Positions 37,009 to 48,707 of a stretch of DNA of 64,000 nucleotides are shown piece after piece (the first letter of the stretch is position 1; the number at the start of each line of letters is the position of its first letter). The position numbers were made by a program, and so were the translations under genes. The stretch is from Engraulis encrasicolus (taxonomy: Eukaryota > Chordata > Actinopteri > Clupeiformes > Engraulidae). The notes under the pieces were generated by a model. The model was not told where the DNA came from, did no database searches, and worked only from the letters and a program-made list of their open reading frames with translations. The stretch is from the NCBI RefSeq assembly GCF_034702125.1, contig NC_085872.1, positions 25,967,002 to 26,031,001 on the forward strand. The letters are read 5' to 3'.

Positions 37009-39276
37009 TTAAGTATTACTTAGGCTTAAGTACTACTTCAATGCGTCTGGCACACAGAAAAAATAAGTTAATTGAAGCACCTTTAGATGCCATTGTGGGG
37101 TGACCCTTAAAGATTTCAGAAGAAGCTATGGGTGAAAAATGAGTTCTTGGAGTAACCCACAGGTTTTCTAGAAGTTGCGTGAGAATCTTTAGGGGTAGCC
37201 CCAGGGCTCTTCACAGAACTTTTTGTTGTTGTTGTTGTTTATATGTTCCTCAAACACATTTTGAGCTCCCCTGAAGTGACAACTTTTTTCACAGTATCAC
37301 AGAAGAAGATATTTGATCTACCTTCGCAGCACAAACAAAAACAAATCTGCATCTACATCTGATGGACTCAACTGTTGAAAGTAGCCTAAGCGAGATAGCA
37401 GCTGTTCCTCTACATTCCTAAAGTGAGTCCGAATAATGCATCTGTGTCTCCTGCATCCTTAGACTTTAAGTGTCTATGCTTTATCCATCAGACGATGGCC
37501 ATGGCTACCTGCAATCAGGATGGGTGTGCAGGAAGGAAGGGTTGATACGGGCATGGTGTAGCTACAGTAGGTAGCCTAAGTGGTAAACCTTTCCTTTGCC
37601 ACATTTAGAATTTATAGACTACCAAATGACGTCATGGTAATATGGCTCCAAGAGGAATCTACATTAATTTGGGGAGAAAATCCTCCCTGCAGGGTATGTC
37701 ATTAATATTGTGAGACCATGTGCCTGCTACATGTTTGCATGTTCTTGGTTATTTATGTTTTGCTGACGTAGGTGAAAGGAAAAAAAGACGAACATGGGGT
37801 GAGGAGAAAGTAAGTGAGTACTTCCACCTCAACAATAAGAAAGGAAACAGGACAAGTATCATTAAACATTCTGTTGTTCCTCTTGAAAGCTCTCTCAGGA
37901 GCTATCCCACTTCATAGAGGAATTCAGGCCGTTTCCACCACTGGAGTTGGTCCTTGACAGGAAATCCTGCCCCCTACCCTTGCAACCCCAAGGAGAGAAC
38001 TGAACTATTTAGATCCAGTCGTGGTGGAATGTAGACCTTGGAGCAGCACGCACTGGAGGATGTATGTATGGTGGTGATGACTCCATAGGGAGGTGCCTTA
38101 CATTGCACTGCGATGCGCGCCCTGCTGCATCTGACCACTAGGTGGCAGAGGAGAGTGCCTCTCTTGCCTCTTGCTTCTCCACAGGCATGCATTCCCCGCC
38201 AGTAAATTAACGTTCTCCAACCACACCGGGTTTGGAAAGTTAAACACTTTTCCAGGTAGAAACACATTTTTTGTTATTCACAAATCAGATTGAATGAATG
38301 AATGTGATTTTTTTTTTATGTGGGTGCCAATTTTAAGCGTTATCTTATCTTTTAAACTACACAGTGGGTTTTACACCTTAGGGCCCCACATACACTGAAA
38401 AAAGGGCAATGTTTTCCCATTAAAGCGTTCCATTAAGAGTAATACACCAAATACATTTAAACATCACTGTAATAAAATAATTACAGTAAATATGGTTATA
38501 AACGTAGTGTTCACCGCATAAACATCTTAGATGTGTATAAACAGGTGCAATAACCTACCTATGAAGTCTTGGGAACACGTTCCAGAGGCAACCCCGAATG
38601 ACCTGCCACAGAACAGGTTGTTTCATCACAAGACTGCCATGGGTCCATTTAAGCTGTACAAACCAGCCAGACAGAACAGTTCCATTCATGCCTGAGGGAT
38701 CTTATTGTCCAGAGACAAATCATTCCTCTTTCATGCAACACAAACCCAAACAACTTGGGCACTGGGGCATCAGCTGGCACACCAAGACCTCCTCATTACC
38801 GTCAGCTGTTGGGAAAGAAAAGACACAAACATTTCAGCAGGCGAAAGAAAAACATTACGACATGTGATATCAAGGGTGGAAGAAAGCCTCATCCAGTCAA
38901 GTACACTTCAAACATTCCACGCTGAGCCCTTTAGATTGAACTTCTTTGTGTAAGGTGAAGTAATCAGGCATTAAAAGGATTACAGGCCCATTGAGAATAG
39001 TGTACATGTGAGGTAAAAGGGGGGACTACATGCATGAAATTATACTTATGACGTTTCAGCCATTGTTGAGCCCCATGCAGTGAGGTCTGTACTGCACTGA
39101 GTGATACAGATGTTATGCATTGGGAATTTAGGCAAAAGGTCACCGCTCAGAAAACTTCCATGTCTAGGACATACAGCTGTTGCTTTGGTAACAAACCGGT
39201 CATTTTACATTTCTTGTGAGTGACTAATCAGGCAGTATAAATGATACGGAGTCTGGAGGACAAGGAATTCACTTAA

Positions 39277-39352
39277 CACTGTGTGAGATTTTTAGTTGTT
39301 TATTTCCACAATGTATGCTGCCCATTCACTAATGTTACCTTTTTCATGAAAA
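39277..39352. repeat. TTAA MITE fragment
   Basis: About 75 bp matching one end of the family (gtgtgagatttttagttgtttatttcc ... cattcactaatgttacc), also preceded by TTAA. The rest is missing. Confidence 0.75.
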
Positions 39353-39711
39353 AAGTTAACTTAGGGCCCGATTATGACAATTCTAATCTTTAAATCAGTT
39401 TCAAATATCAAAGCTGAATAGGTAATAACAAGTAAGCATGTTTCTTGGCTCACTTCACTGAAAAAACACTAGTACTGAGAAACATCATAACTCCGCAGCA
39501 ATTTGGATGAAGTCGTTCATGTGTAGGTTTCAATCGGCATCCCGCTGGTAATTGGTAAGCACATGTTTAGACAAGGCTTCTTCGCTCCAAACATCGCCGC
39601 AAAGAAGGTTTTTTTTCTTTCTTTCTTGAAGGGAACATCTCACTGAGGGAAGGCTTTTAAAGTGTTTTCACATGTGTGGCACCCAGAGCAGACATGCAGG
39701 ATAAGTGCAAT

Positions 39712-39868
39712 CAGGCCTGCCGACAGGGGGGGACACAAAGGGGTATGTTGTCCCGGTCCCAGGGAGATAGGGGGCCCAGAATTGGGTCCCCATTGCATTG
39801 CATGTATTGGGTAGGGGGCCCTTTCAGACGACTTCGTCCTGGGCCCAGAGAAAGCTGTCAGCGGCCCT
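39712..39868. repeat. Uninterrupted copy of the 29450-29790 repeat
   Basis: Shares agggggcccagaattgg, ggggccctttcagacga and tcctgggcccag with 29450-29790, but lacks the inserted MITE. Confidence 0.8.
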
Positions 39869-40377
39869 GAGTGCAGCAATCCCTGTGGAGAGATGAAGCC
39901 CATCATCACAGATGCGGCAGCTAGGGCGGGATGCTGTGGGACCACTTCCACCCCCACAGCAGCACACACTGTCCTGTCCTCGCCTCTGAACTCCCAGAGT
40001 CCCTGATTTCCACTTCACTACTACAAACCCATCTATTTAAAGGAGGTTTCCATTTTCTGTTTTATTTTATTTTTTGTTGTTGTTGTTGGGGAAACCACAC
40101 AATGAAATGGAAACAGCTTTCAGTTTAATGGTGATGTGGGAGAGGGGCAAAGCACAAGAAAACCAATGTTTTCACAGAATACACTTTTGAAGAATTATTA
40201 CTTGACCATTATAAACATCAGTTTATCTACAGATATTTTCTGTTGTACATTCACATCATTCATTATGTCATCAACGGATACACAGTTTTAAGAAGATGTT
40301 CCATTTTGGATATCAAAGAACAATCCCTTCTAGCATCAGAGGGAAGGGGTTTAAAACACTTTTGATGTATTTGTAAT

Positions 40378-40627
40378 TGAAGAGCTCTTTTCCAAAACGA
40401 TATATCCACCATTTTTTACTTTTTGCATTTTAATATTGGAATTGACTGTTAAGAAGTCTTATAATCGATGTGTGAATTCTTGCCATTCAAACATTTTCAG
40501 AACATACTTTTTAAACCTCTATAAAATGCATTTTGCAATGCAATTCAATGGAAAGCCCAATAGAAAAAAGTCAATTTCCCAACATTGTATAACGTCGATA
40601 TATCTGATTTTGGAAAAGAGCTCTTCA
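40378..40627. mobile_element. MITE 'TGAAGAGCTCTTTTCC', copy 2 (opposite orientation)
   Basis: Same ends as copy 1, with the interior reversed (gtgaattcttgccattcaaa, tttaaacctctataaaatgc). Neither copy has a transposase. Confidence 0.88.
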
Positions 40628-41669
40628 ATTGATCTCTATAGTTAGCTACTCTCTTTATTGCGGATGGGCTTGCCGGAGGGGTCGTTGACACTTTGAAAGA
40701 CTCCAAGACATCATAATAACAATGCTATGACATTACAAAGAGCCTTAAGTAACAAATGAAGACTTGATCATTACAATCTTGAGGACTATACATTTATAAC
40801 TATATACGTTTATAGTCGTCTCTGCGAAAAGAGGTTAACTATTACAACAATAAGTTAAAAAAGTTCACCTGCCAACTGAACTCAGAGGGGTTTCTTTTTT
40901 CGGGGGATGTGTGGGGGTGTGTGGGGGGGGGCTATCTGTACCCACCACACACAGTCTGCTCCTCAATAGTCTGGCAAGGGTGCTCCTCTGGACGTGCTGC
41001 AGGGGGAGAACACAGCCCTCTCTGTGCATGAACTTTCCCCTAATTCTCACAGTGCTCCTCACTCACTCCGCAGCAGTCGAACAGAACAGAGCACCTCAGG
41101 CCAATTCATTCAGCCAGGTCACGTTCTCCCCGTCACTCACGAAAGGCTCCTCTCTTTGTACAGTGACTTCACAAACCTCCCCTCCCCCGACTATCTCCCC
41201 ATGGCAATGTGTTTTTACTGTCTTTGCTGATCAGAGACAGGCACATTCCACAATGTATATGGATGGACCTAAACGAGTTAACTTGGGAAACTTAAATTGC
41301 AGAATCATACTACAACCAACTTGTTTGGTCCTCCATGACAGGCCTGCAAGGAGGCCACATCATAATGAAAATGTATCGCCTTCCACATTTATTGAAATGT
41401 AAGAGATTCAAAAGTTGTTAATGACTTTATTGCTAATGTGTTACAGCCATGTATTACTATCTATGAAAAGTCCAATATTACACACTACACATCCTGTCTT
41501 GTCAGTACTAAACTGTATTGTACTATCAACACTACCACCATCAACTGGAGTAATCAAGATTAAAATCTTGTCTTATTGTTACATCATTGTCCCTGCTCAG
41601 TGGTGCTCGAAGAGAGTGAAGACAAGGAGGTGGAGGGGGAGAAACCTGAGCGCCGGCCACTCCCCCTTT

Positions 41670-41720
41670 GGGGTGGGGACCAATGAGAGCCGGCTGCTGC
41701 GGCTCCCAGCCTATATATAA
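41670..41720 (+). promoter_or_regulatory. angptl4: angptl4 core promoter: CCAAT and TATA boxes
   Basis: TATATATAA at 41712-41720 lies 93 bp before the start codon. CCAAT is at 41680-41684, and just upstream is a GGGGTGGGG GC/KLF-type box. Spacing fits a TATA promoter with a TSS near 41745 and a ~70-nt 5' UTR. Confidence 0.75.
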
Positions 41721-41812
41721 CACATGCGTGCCCATTGACAGCCGGAGCTGGCTCTGTGTGCTAACTTCTACTACACACCAAAGACAACCCACCCCGACGC
41801 GAGGAACTCAAG

Positions 41813-44800
41813 ATGAAGGTCACTGTCACCAACCTGATGTTGTGCACTGCACTCCTTGCCACCACCGGGTCAGGCTTCCCGCTTGAGAGGAAGGGGGCTA
41901 CTGGGAAGGAGAAGAGGGTCCAGTACGCCGCCTGGGACGATGTGAACGTGCTGGCCCATGGCTTGCTGCAGCTGGGCCAAGGCCTGAAGGAGCATGTGGA
42001 TAAAACCAAGCTCCAGGTGCGGGACATCACAGCCAAGCTGAAGTCCTTCAACGGCACCGTGGTCGACCTGGGCAAGCTGACCCAGAGGCTGCAGGAGGAC
42101 AACAACGTGCTGAAGGCCAGGACGGAGGGTCTGGAGGCGAGGGAGAGCCAGGTGCTCAACATCTCCTCCGAGCTGAGGGAGAGGGCCGAGGAGATGCTGA
42201 TGGAGAAGGAGAGGGTGCGTGAGAGGATGGACAAGCTGGAGGAGAAAGTGAACGGCGCGCTGCAGGGACAGGGAGAGAGCTTGCAAGGTACCACTGGAAA
42301 CCTCACTGATGCCAGAACTATCCAGGTAGGTCAAGACACACTTGGTCAACAGACACTTCACACTTGTGTTTTCCCCATTGCTGTTGCTACGTGTTTGTGG
42401 TGGAACTGTTTAAAGAATAGTTGATGTTTACAATGTTCACAAAAACTGACAGATACGCATGCACATATACCATTGCATCAGAGGCCATCACCCAAGGGTA
42501 CAAGGACAAGAGTAAAATGAGCATGGAAATGAAATTGAATGAAATTATTTCTCATTTTAAAATTCTCATTTAAATGTTTTCATTCTAAATACTGGTAGTC
42601 TACACGAGCAAATGATGTATTGAACTGTTTGCCAGATTTCAAATGCTTTGTTTAAATTTAGCTTAAGAATGGGCAAACGTAAAGCATCCACAAGTCTATC
42701 ATCAGTAATGGTATAGGGTTACACTGACCTTAGAGAGAAGAACAGCAGTGCATTAAAAGCGCCTCAGTGGGTGTGTTGCAACACGAATTGTGCTGGAGGC
42801 GGCGTGCTATATGTGCAAGAGACTGCCATCACTTTACTGCCAGACAAAGAACGGAACAAATGTGAAACATGTGCAAGGCTGCAAGCTGTCTCCCCACTGA
42901 GCACTAACGTTTAACCATAACGGAGTGCGCCACATGTTCATCCATTTTGGCGCTATTTAGCCTCATGTTTTGTATGCATTGTAAAGTGTCCTACTTCTGT
43001 GTTTATGGTACACTGGTTCTATATGACCCCAGTTATGTAACAAGGCCCTGAGGTAACCTATTCATTCTTCCGTTGAAAAAAAAGTGTCTGGAAAAAAGAG
43101 TCTGGCGCAAAGAGTCATTTAATATCATGTTACAGAAGAACCATTTGGAACATTTATGTAAGACGTAATGACATACGTGGCTCTCCATTTGTTCCAGGGT
43201 ATGATGGAGGCACAGAATCGCCGGATAGACGAACTCGTTGACAGAATAAAGCAACAGCAGGAAAAACTGGACAAGCAGAACATCCGCATCCGAACCCTTC
43301 AGAATCAGGTAGGCCAATGCCCGAATTCAGCATCAATGTATTACAGTAGTAATTGACGTTTTACGCACAGTTTACTGTGGGTGTCAGGCCACTTAAAGTT
43401 TCCTCCTCATTCACAGATACAGATCAATTTGCAGTCGTTTCTGAAGCGAAAAGACGATGCCATTTCCCAAAATGGCAGCATCGAACAACGCGATTCTCCA
43501 CTAGGTAAGCCGTGGGATTTTACTTTAATCTACCGATTAGAATAGGGCCTACTGTCTTGTTAGGTTGAGGCGTAGGGGTCATCTTGTGAGCGGTATTAAT
43601 ATCTTAAAGTAGGCTAGGCGTGCGAACTGTCTTGTTGCCACAGGCTGCCACAAGGCCTACTTTTGAGTAGGTTATTTGAATTAATCAGTAGGCCTATATG
43701 TAGGCTAATGTGTAGGCCTAATGTTAAAAATGTAGTATTAATTCAAGTGTAGCCTTTAAATTGTAAATAACTAAACTACATAAGCAACCCAGCACATGCT
43801 CATAAAATTTCTACTTTAGGCTGTGCAATTAAAAGAAATTACCATTGCCTCGACCACTTGGTCAGAAGTAGGTGAAAGGTAACCCCTGTCTGAACTGAGT
43901 ATTAGGCCTGAAGAAAAAAACTGAACCGTCATCCAGCAGAACGGTTTACACCCCTCCAAGCAAGTTTTGACATCATTGGATACAAAGAATGTTGTAAGAG
44001 AAACAGTCTAGCTGGACCCTTTCCAACTAGGTGGCAGTTCATTCGTCTTGAATAGTGTTAAGCCAGGGTCACAAACACTCCCCAAGAACAGGCGGATTTG
44101 TTTTAAATCTGACAGAAATGAGGGTGGGGGGAAGGGACCCTCGGGAATCTAGAATGCTATGTTCTACAGATTAGGTTCCCCCCCCCCTCTATTTGGCTCA
44201 AAGCCAGTTAACCTCATGTTGAGGGGAAAATACCCTATTTCAGGTATGCGAACTTTGTACAGACTTTTTTTTTGCTGTTTAAAAGACAGCCGTAATCACC
44301 CCCACAAAGAAAAGCACTGTCACTTCCTTTAAGAATTCACAACCTTTACCCTAGATCTGTCAGAGGCAGACGGCCCTCCACCCACCCCTGTCTCTCCATC
44401 CATACATCCCCCAACTCTCCTCCCCTCAGTGTCTGTTAAGTGTGCCAAAGTTGAGGAGGACAAACCCCCCAGGCAATGAACCAGCTCCCCTATTCTAAAC
44501 AATTTGTATTTGTCCATCGGCCCAGATAAACCAACCCCTGTATAAAACCCAGACCCGTTGTGTGCACATGTGCAAGTTGATGCATGTTCCGACGAAATGT
44601 GCACAAGTTCTTTCAATGAATACAGGCTATTTATTGCAGAAAACTCAATTGAGTTAGTGAACCACTGCTTAAAACGTGCAGTGTTTGTGTTGTCTAAGAT
44701 ACATCCATTCAGAAAACATTTTTGCTGTGTGCCTGAACCTCTGTATAAAAGCCACAGCCCCAGAGTTGCCCTCTGTTATTTAGAGAGAGGCATTTGGGGA

Positions 44801-47401
44801 GTGCCGCCAACATATTCTTTCCCATTTGGCACGAGACTACCATTTACCCTTGAGGGCTACAAGGCAGCTCGAATGGCAGCAGTAGCATTCTGTGAGCATG
44901 CAGAGAACATGCACCCCAGTGTCAGGCCCTGCATGCTGTGCACGTGAAGCAGGCGTGAGTGCCTTTGTGTGGGGGCTGGGACTGGAGACACAAGGAGGAG
45001 GGTGTGTGTGCTGCTGAGACCTGTGTGTGTAATCAATACCAGCTGAGACGAGTCTTGGGAACTGGGGGAAAGGTTATGTTTACTGCTAGAATTGACTCTG
45101 TGGTGAAGGAACTTTTCTTTGTCTGGAAAAAAGAAGGCCCAGGGTCTTGGTGATTCACCAAGTCGCTCGCAAACAGTGGAGGGTGGGGAAGATATCAGTG
45201 TGCTGTGTCTTTTTTTTGTAATCATATCTTCTTTTATCTAAGTGAGGTTTTCCTAAGTATCTAAGTATCTAAGTGCCAGTGGTGTGTTTAGACAAATACA
45301 CTGATTAGATTATGAAAATGCCAGCCCTTATCTACTCCACTAACTGTGCTGGTAGACACAGTGCATCATTGAGCCATAACAAAGCCCCAAAGGCAAAACA
45401 AGTACAAATGTATTCCGCATGTCTTCATCCCATAACAAAGGCATTATTTGTGGTGTAGTGCCATTTAATTGGTTTAAGAGAAACACGATTATTTACACAC
45501 ATGCTGGTATCTTGAAATAATAAACTGGACTGTTTTAAAAGTAGTCAATAATAACCATTTTTGTGGTTTTGTGTTGTGTTTGTTTGTGTGTGTCATACAG
45601 ATACAGCCTCGGACTGCCATGAACTTTTTCTGAGAGGAGAGACCACCTCTGGTGTGTACACAATCAAGCCGCTACAATCTGAGCCTTTTGAGGTCTCCTG
45701 TGAGATGACAGCAGGTGTGTGTGTCCACACGAACGAATCCTCATCACACTCACCGGCCGCTGCATACACACTGTAGCCCACACCTAGCAGTAATTCCCGT
45801 GGTCATTCTAGAAGAGGCGTGTTTGGTTCTTTATGGACTTATCTATGACAATGACTTGAAAGTAATTCTTGACTAATCCCCTTTCCTCTGTTTCCTTTGC
45901 CCTGCAGATGGGGGCTGGACAGTCATCCAGAGGCGCCAGGACGGCTCAGTGGATTTTGATCAGCTCTGGCAGGCCTACCAGAGTGGATTTGGAAACTTGA
46001 ATGGTAAATGTCGAATGGCGTTTTTTTTAGAAAGCAAACACACATTGCCAGTAGCTAGCCACCTACAGTCAAACAAGTGACCCAGAAGATTGCTCCATGC
46101 CTGGCGCATACCCGCTGGAAATACATGTTTTGACAGCTTTCACCAGCAGAGTTTAAATAAGACATAGTTGCCTGCACACGAGCTCTGGATCAGACTTTGG
46201 ACTTTTACAGACGAGGATCAGGACAATCCTAGTAGAGTGGACATGGCAGAAATCACTGTAAAATCCCTTGGGCTAATGTAATTGAAGGATTTAAGCGCCC
46301 GCTCCCTGAATTCAATTAAAGGATTAGCCTTATATCACTCACAGCCCTGTAAATTTGTATATGCCACCTTTGCACTGTACGCTGACCGCCCTGGACACGC
46401 TTTTTTTTTTGTCTTTCTCAGGTGAATTTTGGCTGGGCCTGCAGAAGATCCACTCGCTGTCCAAAGACGGCAGCTACATCCTCAAGGTCCAGCTCAGTGA
46501 CTGGAGGGACGACACGGAGACGATCAAGTTCCCCTTCCGGCTGAGCGGGGAGGAGAGCAACTACTCCCTGCACATCCAGGACAACACCTCCAGGAACCAG
46601 GAGGGAGCCCTGTCCTCCGACCCCGCCGGCTTGCCCTTCTCCACCCGCGACAAAGACAACGACCAGAAGAGCGACATCAACTGCGCCAAGCACCTTTCTG
46701 GTGAGTACTCTAACTTAACTTCCTGGGAAAGTGTGTTGCTTCATTCTTTAAAGGGACATTGTGTAGGAAATGGTCAGAAAAGGTACTGCAACTATGCTGC
46801 TAATTGAAACTGGGCTGCCTATTGCCAAATTTGATCTTTACATGAAAGTTTACAAAGTAATAAACTAATATTTTCTATTATGGCCCAAGTACAGTCGTTT
46901 TTGCAGCTAAAAATGGCTATTTCTAGAAATTCAAAATGGCGGACCATGGAGAAGATCCCCCTTTTCATATGAAAAATGCCATTTTTCCAGTCATAATGAA
47001 TACTTAGAATTTGATGGTGATGGTAAGTATGAATGAAAAAGGTAACATTAGTGAATGGGTAGCATGAATTCTGGAAATAAACAACTAAAAATCTCACACA
47101 GTGTCCCTTTAAACATAAAAAAAAAAAAACATTATTATTACAATTACAATGTAATTGTGCTATCTATCCTCACATGCAAATTCTAAGTATGGACCTATAC
47201 TGCTGCTTTCCTCCAGGTGGATGGTGGTTCAGCAACTGTGGACACTCCAACTTGAACGGCAGATACTTCTCCACCCCCCCACCCAAGCAGCGGCACCAGA
47301 GGAAGCAGGGAGTGTTCTGGAAGACCTGGCGTGGCCGCTACTACCCCCTCAAGACCACGGTGATGATGATCGCCCCCTTGGAGATTGAAAACAAGTCCTA
47401 G
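41813..47401 (+). CDS. angptl4: Angiopoietin-like 4, secreted lipoprotein lipase inhibitor
   Basis: Join 41813..42325, 43198..43308, 43417..43504, 45601..45714, 45908..46003, 46422..46700, 47217..47401; all introns GT-AG, total 461 residues plus stop. Signal peptide ~1-21. The lipase-inhibiting motif [18 protein letters not shown] at 41-58 is nearly identical to mammalian ANGPTL4. Coiled coil ~60-208. Fibrinogen-like domain ~243-458, with Cys at DCHELF, SCEMT, NCAKHL and NCGHSNLNG, and the GGWTVIQRR and [11 protein letters not shown] blocks. N-glycosylation sequons: NGT, NIS, NLT, NTS, NYS. Known role: fasting/PPAR-induced glycoprotein that unfolds LPL and limits triglyceride clearance. Odd: no R-x-K/R-R furin site is visible in the linker 209-242 (only LKRKDD at 217-222); a KEKR site at 32-35 precedes the inhibitory motif. 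Intron 6 holds a TTAA MITE. Confidence 0.96.
43505..45600 (+). other. angptl4: angptl4 intron 3 (2.1 kb)
   Basis: Largest angptl4 intron. No exon or clear transposon is seen. It includes a DR1-type element at 43870-43882 and two TAGGCCTA octamers (43689, 43713). Confidence 0.8.
43870..43882 (+). promoter_or_regulatory. angptl4: Candidate PPAR response element (DR1)
   Basis: AGGTGA-A-AGGTAA: two AGGTCA-like half-sites spaced by one A, with one mismatch each, preceded by agaagt. Mammalian ANGPTL4 is known to carry its functional PPRE in intron 3, the same intron. Function here is inference. Confidence 0.45.
46752..47108. mobile_element. TTAA-flanked MITE, copy 3 (angptl4 intron 6)
   Basis: 357 bp between TTAA at 46748-46751 and 47109-47112. 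Ends AGGGACATTGTG / CACAGTGTCCCT. Very similar to copy 1 in the relaxin-family intron (e.g. ggtactgcaactatgctgct, aaattcaaaatggcggacca). Confidence 0.88.
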
Positions 47402-47692
47402 AGAGGGAGAGACAAGTCTCTTTGAGAGGGAGAGTCTTGTGTTTCAGGAGAGAGGCGGGACATTTTATAAACGAGTCGTGAACTACTGAGTTTTAAAAAA
47501 AAATGTAAAATCCAAGTTTTACGGTGACCCAAAATAGCTGAAAACAGTGAAATTTGCCAAATATTCAATTGTAGCAAAAACATGGTGCTTGGACAATTCA
47601 TGTTGAATGTTCACAATTTCACTCAGCACAAGGGCTCAGATGGCCATTTTTGTATTTTGGCAGAGTGGACATGGAGATAGCATTAGATCACC

Positions 47693-47872
47693 ACGGCTTT
47701 AAATGAATACCAGCCAACCAGCCATATGCTAGTGAAATTTGAGTTTGGCTGGTATAAAAAAAGATCAACTTACTAACCACTTTGACCCATTAGGGACTGT
47801 GTATTTGGCTAGTAAGATGAACATCTATTAGCCATTTTGGCTGGTGATGAAAAAAGTTAATTTAGAGCCCTG
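47693..47872. mobile_element. MITE related to 29531-29707, in the angptl4 3' region
   Basis: Shares accagccatatgctagtgaaa, gtttggctggta, cttactaaccactttgac and the end ttaatttagagccctg with the nested MITE. It lies ~300 bp after the angptl4 stop, inside the likely 3' UTR. Confidence 0.78.
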
Positions 47873-48701
47873 CAGATCACTGTCTCTGGGACTGAAAGAG
47901 AGACATCCAAATAGCCAAGAACTGGATGTGCCTAAGCTAAACATGTATCGACACGTTTGCATATTGCAAGCATCTTTTCAAATTTTCCACATGTAGAGAC
48001 GGAGCTGGTATGAGGGGTGCACTGAGAGGCCCCCAGCACTGTATGATATTTATGCTTTTCCATAGAATAACTTTAACGAAAAACAGGGCTGTTTAAAGAC
48101 CTGGTTTCATGGACCAAACACCACCACAATCATTTGGAGAAGAAGAGACCTCCATTTATGGCATTAGTAATCCCATGGCATTATCTAAAGTCTAAGGTAG
48201 AGTACAGACAGACCTGCAAGAGTGGGGTAGCTATGTAATTGTTCATTTGTGCACACAATGCTTTTTTTTTTTAATGCCCTTAAAGATTATACCGCTGTAA
48301 GTGTTTTCTACTGGTTGATGATGTTTCATTGATGACTCCACGGCTTATTTCCATGGAGAATTGTTATTTTCAGTCATATTGACTGCATTTTATTACTGAA
48401 GTTTTGTCCACTTCCTGTAAATACTAAAAAGATTTTTACGTCGACTGAACCTTTAAAACCTTGAAATGTAAACACTTTCAGTTGTGCTACAGTTGTAATA
48501 TTCCCAGTTGTTGTTGAAGACTGACATGTCCTTATTTTTTCTATTTAAGTGTTGTAAAAATCACTGTTTACTTCATCTTTTGTTAATTATTTATATTTCA
48601 AATATTTCCCGAAACCATAAGAAAACTTTTGCTATTGTTTTCTTTCTTTTTCTACACAACAAAGAGGAACTGATGTTCAAGTCATTTGTCCATAGCGGGC
48701 C

Positions 48702-48707
48702 AATAAA
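48702..48707 (+). terminator. angptl4: Candidate angptl4 polyadenylation signal
   Basis: AATAAA about 1.3 kb after the stop codon, at the end of an AT-rich stretch with an untranslated-region look. No earlier clear canonical signal was noticed. Confidence 0.4.

Larger units (their letters stand above)
35860..41640. other. Intergenic, upstream of angptl4, no gene recognised
   Basis: No supported coding exon. It contains a TTAA MITE (36672-37008) and a fragment (39277-39352), one repeat copy at 39712-39868 and a MITE at 40378-40627. Confidence 0.55.

Noticed and set aside
41761..42361. Minus-strand ORFs over angptl4 exon 1
   Set aside because: Shadows of the coiled-coil exon on the opposite strand.
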